A stretch of DNA of 64,000 nucleotides from contig NW_022145596.1 in the NCBI RefSeq assembly GCF_000002235.5, forward strand, positions 29,115,867 to 29,179,866. Reading direction: 5' to 3'. Position 1 is the first letter of the stretch; every line of letters begins with the position of its first letter. Positions 57,336 through 64,000 of the stretch are shown here, piece after piece. Below the pieces are notes generated by a model. It worked only from the letters and a program-made list of their open reading frames with translations. It did not search any database and had not been told where the DNA came from. Made by a program: the position numbers and the translations under genes. The stretch comes from Strongylocentrotus purpuratus (Eukaryota > Echinodermata > Echinoidea > Camarodonta > Strongylocentrotidae).

Positions 57336-57819
57336 CATTAGATACATTGACCATTTTAAACGAGGATGCACTGAAGCATGAACAAAAATTCTAATTTTAA
57401 AAGGATTTAAAGACCAAAGTAAAAACATGCATTTGGTTTGACCCACATTTTGGTGCATCAGCCCAGACTATATAAGGAGATTTTGACGGCACTTTTTAAA
57501 AACCCTGGTTCTCATTCATCCGTGACAGAAAAATTATATATAGGATGTCATTAGAAAAAAAACAGTTATTCTTTACGATGAAGTTTATTTTAAGGTCACA
57601 ATGATTAGGGAGTTTTAATTATAAGCTACCAAAGTTGGGTGTGGGTATCTTTTTTGGTTCACGCTGTATAACGGGACATTTTGGTGTGTGTTTTCTATAT
57701 AAACACACACACACAAAATAAATATAATTAAAAAAACCAAAATGAGAATAAAGGTTTTAGACATTCTAATAATCTCCATATTGCCACTTTAGGGTGCATT
57801 TTCATACTAACACGGAAAA
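57336..57819. other. Spacer
   Basis: No feature recognised; a short CA repeat near 57705. Confidence 0.4.
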
Positions 57820-59960
57820 TTCAATTCAATTCAATTTCATTTATTGTTCAACCATCAAAATATATATACAATCAAAATAAGTTACATCAAGAATTTAGAA
57901 TAACGCAATGATAGTTTGGTGACCCCGGAGAAAGCAGAGCTTATAAAAAGGGGCCACCAATACATAAAAAGATCAACATTAACTATACCAAAAAAATATC
58001 AACATCGAACTTAAATATAAACAAGGGAAAAAAAAGAGAAGTACTCTTCTGCAGCAGCAGCAAAAAAACTGTATCTACATGTATATAAGAGGGCAGTACA
58101 AATGAAAGCGAACACAAATATCAAGAATATATTATAAAGAAGGTAAAATTTCCCTGCTTAGCTTTTTAAATCTGGAAAGAGTTGAGCTGTTTTTGATATT
58201 GTTGGGGAGTTTGTTCCATAACTTAGGAAAATGAATTATAAATGATTTTGAGGCGACGGAAGAACGAACCTGGGGTAAGTGTATTAAATTACTTTGGCGA
58301 GTTTGGTCAGAATGAATTGAGGAATTCAAAACAAAGATATCGCTAAGGAGAGGAGGCAAGATTTTCGAAGAAGTTTATACATAAACACAAGGGAATTCAA
58401 GGTTATCAGGTCCTTTAACGATAACATATTTGATTGTGAAATTAAAGGTTTTGTATGACTATTGAAGGGAGCATTAAAGATAATTCGTATTGCTTTCTTT
58501 TGTAAAATGCATAATTTATCTAAATGGGTTTTAAAGGTGTGACCCCAGACAGTATTACAGTAATTGAAATGAGAGAGTATAATGCTATTGTAAAGAGTCG
58601 TCAGAATAGACTGGGGCACAAAAAGTCTTAATTTAGAAAGAACACCAATAAATCTTGATATTTTTGTACAAATTGAGCTAAGATGTGGCTTCCAAGAAAG
58701 ATATTCAAAATTACGCCTAAAAACTGCATATTATCGACCTTTTCTATGACATTTCCACCAATAATGAGGTTTGACAGATTTGACGGAACCCTCCTTCCTC
58801 TCGCACGAAAAATAATAGACCTAGTTTTGTCAAAAATTTAAAAACAATTTATTGCAAGCATACCATTTATTTAATTTGTCTAGTTCATTGTTTGCTGATG
58901 ATATAAGATTGTCAATTTTTGTATGTGATAATGAAACAGTGGTATCATCAGCAAACAAAAAGAAGTTTAGAATTGAAGAACGTTTAACTATATCATTTAT
59001 GTACATGTAGACGAGAAAAAGGAGGGGCCCTAACACAGATCCCTGAGGAATTCCACAGGATACATCCATTTGTTGAGATTTGACACCATCGATCACCACA
59101 TATTGATTTCTATGTAAAAAGTAACTGACGAACCACTGAAGTGTAGCCCCTCTAATTCCATAAAATTCTATTTTTTTAACAAGATGTGGTGATCAATGGT
59201 GTCAAATGCTTTTGACAGGTCCATAAATACACTAAGGCAATAATTACCAACATCTATTTCATTTGATATAGTATTAACCAAGTTCAGTACGCCAAGATTA
59301 GTAGAAAAATTCTTTCGAAATAAAAAAAAAAAATCCAAATTGTTGGGGTATCAAAATATTGTTTAGTGCAAAAAAATTATACAGCCTGTCGTAGATTATC
59401 CTTTCTAACATTTTTGAAAAAAAAGGTAATAGAGCAATTGGTCTATAATTAACAATGTCATGTTTGTCACCTTTTTTGTATATTGGAATTACCTTAGCGG
59501 TCTTGAGATTATCAGGGACAATACCTTGAGACATTGATTCATTGAAGATATAAAACAAAGTGGATCAACAATTGTATGAATGCATTCCTTAATGACACGT
59601 GCAGCAATAGAGTCCGAACCTGGTGCAGCAGATGTTTTCATGGATGAGAGAACATTGATTATTTCAGTATTGGAAGTCGGATTAAAGAACAGTGAACTTG
59701 GTACACGGTTTGATAAATAATCCAGAAAGTGAGAGGAAGAAGTTGGTATCTTTTCTTGTGTAATCTTTCCAATATTAACAAAATACCTATTAAATGCTTC
59801 ATCAATAGATGCTTTACTAAGTATCTTATCCTGATTCTAATACATGTGAGAAGGTAATGTTTTGTTTCTTTTACCTAATAAATAGTTTATTTGAGACCAG
59901 GTTTTTTTCATATCACCTCTCAATTTTTAAATAGGTTTTCATAATAAATCTTTTTGCTTC
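57820..59960 (-). mobile_element. Jockey/CR1-like LINE, 5'-truncated and broken
   Basis: Minus-strand pieces in order: a segment with SAAPGSDSIAARVIKE, LKTAKVIPIYKKGDK and NYRPIALLPFFSKMLERI, QQFGF, GIPQGSVLGPLLFLVY, FFLFADDTTVSLSH (catalytic Asp pair), HFNYCNTVWG, and a C-terminal region with FPKLWNKLPNNI. The endonuclease is absent. Several frame changes and a small loss near 59310 separate the pieces. It ends in a TTGAA repeat tail at 57821-57837 (minus strand), typical of this LINE group. Confidence 0.88.
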
Positions 59961-61139
59961 GGCGAATGATACTTGTGAATATGTTCTTATATTCAATGTA
60001 TTTGACGACGACGATAAATCAAGTTTAATCTGGAAAGTGAATCAACATAATATTTCACTGAATACAGTATTCTTCGTAAAACAGAAAAATGTGACAATTA
60101 CAAATCTTTTGGTAATCTTACTGACCTTCAATTAATTTGACTAATCATATATATGATTTGAGAGAATATGACTTCAAATTATGTATATTTAGCTTTCCAC
60201 TATTTTTGGAATATGACATTCCTCACAAATTAAAGAAATCGATTTCAATTGATTTGATTTTAGTTTTTATTTTTCCACTCAAATATCCACAAATAAAAAT
60301 GAAATATATAACCATACAGTATTACAATATATAATAGAACAATTGAATTATCTTCTTTTTGTTCTTCCTCTTTACCGTCTCCCTTTACTCCAGCTTCCCG
60401 AAATTGGATTCAAAGCGATTTGAATATATGTACTGTTGCTAAAGAAACATGAATCCAGTTTAGCTTACTCATTGGTCATCATGTTTACAATGGCTTGATC
60501 TGTAAACTTCATATTACTAAACCGAATTTATATCTTTTAAAATGATTCTGATATTTTACCTCAACTCGATTTTTGTAGTCACTTGTCACATTATAAGGAA
60601 GGAAACCTTGATCTACCAAATTCATATCAGACCTGACGGTCCGTTTAATCATTTATCCAATGAGTGGTAAATGAACATGGAAAATGCACTGTATATCCGA
60701 CAATTAATATTTTCCCTTTTCTTTGGCTTTCTTAATATATCATTATTAGTCTTTCCACTGCCATAATGGGATACAATTTTTTTAAAGGGCTCTCATAAAT
60801 TTATGTACATGCAGAGACAGTAGAAATAATGACATTGATTATAATTTTTACAACAGGGACTACTAGGCTCATAACTTGCTCCTAAGTCTGTATCAATAAA
60901 GATACACTGGTTCTATAATAATAAAACCATGAAGCCTTTATCATAGTAGTCAAACTTAAACAAAAAAAGGAGCTGTTATATTTCAAATATCAAGTTTAAC
61001 AGAAAAAAATGGTAAGATCTGGCTTCTGGATTTGCATAATAGTGAGACGTTGTATGCTGAAAGGAACGAACATGAAGGGAAACAAGTGCATATGATCTAC
61101 ACTTACTTATTTACCCTTCTATACAGTCTAGAAACACCA
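59961..61139. other. AT-rich spacer
   Basis: No gene or repeat ends recognised. Confidence 0.45.
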
Positions 61140-61549
61140 TCACTCTTTACCCTTTTTTCCAGACTTTTTACGGATGGAAGGACGACCTGATACATCAGGG
61201 GGCCACTTGCTTTGAAAGTGCTTACCAACCACGGCATATATATTCACCAATACCAGGAGGACCCTCTTCTCGGAAGTGCTTACCAACCTCAGCATATTCA
61301 TAGCATGTAATAGTATAGTGCCCTTGTTGAGTTCCCCGAATGTTTCATAGCATTGCGAATGACTGCTCTGGGGATGGTCCAACGATGCTAGATTGGCATC
61401 AGGGTGTTCCCATCTTTCTGTCGAAGCCCTCAGTAAAGAATTCATTAGTGACGGTGATGACTTCTCCAAGCTGAAGTACATATGACTCTCATTGTTGCCT
61501 TGGCAATTTTGATTATTTTCATCTGCACTGTTTACCTCAGGCTCGAAGA
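61140..61549 (-). CDS. Likely cytoplasmic-tail exon of the IgSF receptor
   Basis: A donor at 61619 (GAAC/GTGAGA, minus strand) and an acceptor at 61550 (CATAACCCAG) define a 70-bp intron. Splicing joins PNEDPGE to LFEPEVNSADENN and gives a 526-residue protein. The tail contains YFSL, a YxxL motif, then a Ser-rich and a basic end. The decayed paralogue at 37938 preserves FEPEVKSADEN and YFTL in the corresponding place, which supports real coding. Weak pyrimidine tract and small intron size are the cautions. Confidence 0.6.
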
Positions 61550-61596
61550 CTGGGTTATGGGCGCTGTTGTTTGTGTTTGAAGTGTCAGGATTTCCT

Positions 61597-62790
61597 CTAG
61601 CTTAACAAGGGTGTCTCACGTTCACCAGGATCTTCATTTGGTACTGATGCATTCCCCGAGGCCAATGCAATACCGGAAGTACCAGACTGATTCCTTTTGG
61701 TTCTACATCCCAACCAGACTCCACCCACTGCAGTGGTGATTAACCAAAGTGAGAGAAATAGCAACGTTAATACAAAGTAAGCACTGGGTGCACTAGGAGT
61801 GAGTGCTAGGTCTTCAGAATTTGTTTTATTGTTGTCTCCTGACATTTTAGAGATTACGGTGAAACCTATGGTACCTTTGTTAGTCTGGGTGTCATCTCCT
61901 GTGGTTTGACACACCACCACTTTCCCGACATCTCGTTCAGATATTTCCTGTATCAGCAATGTTCGCCCTCCGTCACGATTCCATGAACGATTCTCAATAT
62001 CTTCTTCTCTAATTCCATCTGAACTGTAAAAACGCCAGTGATCGACATCCGATTCATCGTCGCATTCGACTATGATGTCATTTCCTTCAGAAATGTACTG
62101 CACTTTTATGATATTTGGGTAGGTGCAAGATCGCGTTACATCAATGTTTGGAAAATATGCTTTGCAGGAAGCGTTATGAACGTTTTTGAAATCGTCAAAG
62201 TAGAGAGTTTTAACTCGGATACTTTGGGATGACCCGACGGAATCATCAGGAACATTAAGTCCCATTCCTTCTAATGTCAAATTGACATCGAGTCCACCTG
62301 AGTTTATTTCACATGATAATGTCATACTACCGACTCCATTTTCATCACTACTCGGTAATGTAACATTACAATTTGAGGCAAGTTTATTTGGGTCTATCGG
62401 TTTCACCTTGAAAATTCGAAAAAGAATATTCCCCACCTTACACTTAAAATAATGCTCCTCTTCATCGGACGGTGTTAGTGAAAGAATGGAAGTCTCATTT
62501 CTTCGGGTCGCTTCAATATGATCAAATTTACGAGAAACAATGTCGTGAATATGAGGATCACCACTACATTGAAATCGATCATTCTGACAGGTGTAGATGT
62601 TAACGAAAAGGTTCTGTCCAATATCATACACCCAATCAACATCTTCAGTTGAGTTTAATTGACAAGTCATATTTACTTGCTGGCCAATCAACGCATGTTT
62701 TTCAATCATTCCGCCTTGTCCTTCTGCATACAACCAAGTCTGAATCCCAAACAATAGGCCTAACAACCAATGAAATGAGATAGTAGCCAT
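61597..62790 (-). CDS. IgSF type I membrane receptor (three Ig-like domains)
   Basis: 397 residues if read through. A hydrophobic signal peptide (about 1-24) is followed by three Ig-like domains inferred from Cys pairs: C43-C117 with W53, C160-C209, and C243-C294 with W252. Nine or so N-x-S/T sites lie outside the membrane. The membrane span is about 338-361 (YFVLTLLFLSLWLIT then GGVWLGC), followed by TKRN, a stop-transfer cluster. The extracellular part has no introns, unusual for IgSF genes and suggestive of a retrocopy or exon fusion. A likely intron at 61550-61619 would replace the last seven residues by a longer tail. Ligand unknown; a recognition or adhesion role is inferred from the domains only. 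The start is the first Met before the signal peptide. Confidence 0.85.
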   Translation of the reverse strand: MATISFHWLLGLLFGIQTWLYAEGQGGMIEKHALIGQQVNMTCQLNSTEDVDWVYDIGQNLFVNIYTCQNDRFQCSGDPHIHDIVSRKFDHIEATRRNETSILSLTPSDEEEHYFKCKVGNILFRIFKVKPIDPNKLASNCNVTLPSSDENGVGSMTLSCEINSGGLDVNLTLEGMGLNVPDDSVGSSQSIRVKTLYFDDFKNVHNASCKAYFPNIDVTRSCTYPNIIKVQYISEGNDIIVECDDESDVDHWRFYSSDGIREEDIENRSWNRDGGRTLLIQEISERDVGKVVVCQTTGDDTQTNKGTIGFTVISKMSGDNNKTNSEDLALTPSAPSAYFVLTLLFLSLWLITTAVGGVWLGCRTKRNQSGTSGIALASGNASVPNEDPGERETPLLS

Positions 62791-63234
62791 GATTCTCAGA
62801 TCTGATATTCAGATGCACAATGGCACAATGCGTATTTCATTACTCACCATGCAGAAGCCCCTCCGAATAAATAAGCACATTACGAATGTGCTCTGAGAAT
62901 GAAGCAAGCTCATCACACAGTCCTGAGCACATTCATTCCACGTACAATGGCGTGCACTCCCAATACGCCCAAGTGAGTAAAACCGTGTTGACCTTTGGCA
63001 TACATCCATTCGTAGATGGCGTATACGATCTGAAGTTGGAAGGTTTCATGGAGTCCGAGTATGCTCTTGAATATCTGAAATGACAGGGCCTGCTCAACCG
63101 AGAATGATAATGATTAAAAAAAATATATTCATTCTATTTAAACGTATTGTAGCCTGAGGGCAGAAATTTTACAATAAAATTACAAGTGAATATTTGTACA
63201 TGTTAATCACAGATATATGAGAGATGGAAATGGG
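62791..63234. other. Upstream region of the IgSF gene
   Basis: No promoter motif or further exon could be supported. Confidence 0.35.
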
Positions 63235-63335
63235 ACAGAGAGAGAGAGAGAGAGACGGAGAGATTGAATGAGAGAGGGGAGAGAGAAGGAAGGAGAAAGA
63301 GATTAAATGAGAGAGAGAGAGAGAGAGAGAGAAAG
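63235..63335. repeat. GA microsatellite
   Basis: GAGAGAGA runs with interruptions. Confidence 0.95.
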
Positions 63336-63364
63336 GATATTGTTAAAGAAAACAAGCATTGGGT

Positions 63365-63680
63365 TTATATTCCCCCCTAAAGTGCATTTGCAGTTGTTTT
63401 TTTTACAATAAGTTTCATCTGCTTGATGAAAGTTTTAAAAAAGGAAAGTAAAAGACAATGGCAAAAAAGTGATGTTGTGAACAAAAAGATTGACATTTCT
63501 CTACCAACATACTGAAGGGTTGAAGGGTTGTCATTTAATTTAAAACATATTTTAGTTATCAATATTTTCACTCTGTTTTGTTCTGCTACATCTAATATTT
63601 GGGCATTAACCTTTGTTAGCTTTTTCCTGAAATTCTCTCTGGCATTTTCAAGTACGTCAAATTATGAATTTTTCGAGATC
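63365..63680 (+). repeat. Copy of the intron segment at 28330-28690
   Basis: Same orientation and block order as the intron copy, with GTGATGTTGTGAACAAAAAG, TTGACATTTCTCTACCAAC and TCTGTTTTGTTCTGCTACAT. Similarity fades near 63680, before any exon 8-like sequence, so no second zinc finger is present here. Confidence 0.85.
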
Positions 63681-63908
63681 TGTTGTATTTCGTATTAATA
63701 CTATTTTCACATTCTCGTGTTGTTGTGATAACTTTATATGAACTAGTCTAAAAATGGATTGAATCCAGTTTTAGACGAGTTTATATTTAAAAAAAAAAAC
63801 GTATTAAGGTGGGATCGCCGCCCCTGATTGCAACTACTCTTGTAAAATCAACTCCATGGCAATTTCAATAGTCTTGTGTATATCCCATAGAAATCATGTT
63901 CGGTTTAC

Positions 63909-63909
<1 letters not shown>

Positions 63910-63939
<30 letters not shown>

Positions 63940-63945
63940 TAATAG
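63910..63945. repeat. AAT microsatellite
   Basis: About ten AAT repeats with one interruption. Confidence 0.95.
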
Positions 63946-64000
63946 CCTAATAGTCCACTCCAAATTTTATTAAACCGAAACGGAAATTCTTTTTGCCCAA

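Noticed and set aside
1-64000. CRISPR array, bacterial operons or riboswitches
   Set aside because: The direct repeats are minisatellites without unique spacers; intron-rich genes and SINEs/LINEs show a eukaryotic nuclear genome.

Overview
The window looks like animal nuclear DNA from an echinoderm, most likely a sea urchin. This is inference. It rests on AT-rich sequence with intron-rich coding, a non-LTR retrotransposon with a 2A-like motif of the kind reported from sea urchins, tRNA-derived SINEs, many foldback elements, and terminal arrays of 15-bp repeats recalling the sea-urchin TU transposons. I see no LTR or virus-like element. Only two host genes are supported.

Region by region. 1-4849: the right end of a large foldback element, made of about 3.3 near-identical 1.33-kb tandem units plus a 15-bp minisatellite, inserted in an older MITE. 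7269-29256 (+): eight consecutive, phase-consistent exons of one gene. It has a TRIM-type coiled coil at the front and a C-terminal zinc finger with the SPATA2 cysteine pattern; its 5' end lies outside the recognised sequence. The introns hold MITEs, SINEs and a nearly complete L2/CR1-like LINE whose 3' tail is shared with a neighbouring SINE. 29257-33250: MITEs and SINE fragments. 33250-38400: microsatellite-rich patchwork duplications ending in a decayed copy of an immunoglobulin-superfamily (IgSF) gene. 39068-51866: a 12.8-kb TU-like element with inverted 15-bp arrays at both ends and an exact 8-bp target duplication, filled with satellites, foldbacks and inverted 1.33-kb units. 51867-57340: further foldbacks and MITEs and a LINE scrap. 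57820-59960 (-): a second LINE, 5'-truncated and broken. 61140-62790 (-): an IgSF receptor with three Ig-like domains and one membrane span, with a likely 70-bp intron leading to a cytoplasmic tail with a YxxL motif. 63365-63680: a copy of an intron segment of the first gene.

The two host genes show no direct functional link in this sequence. A TRIM-like protein and an IgSF receptor would both fit an expanded invertebrate immune repertoire, but that is only a suggestion. Most of the window is mobile DNA. The strongest novel signals are the complete-ended 12.8-kb TU-like element, the SINE-LINE tail sharing, the 2A-like motif, and the hidden tail exon of the IgSF gene supported by its paralogue.
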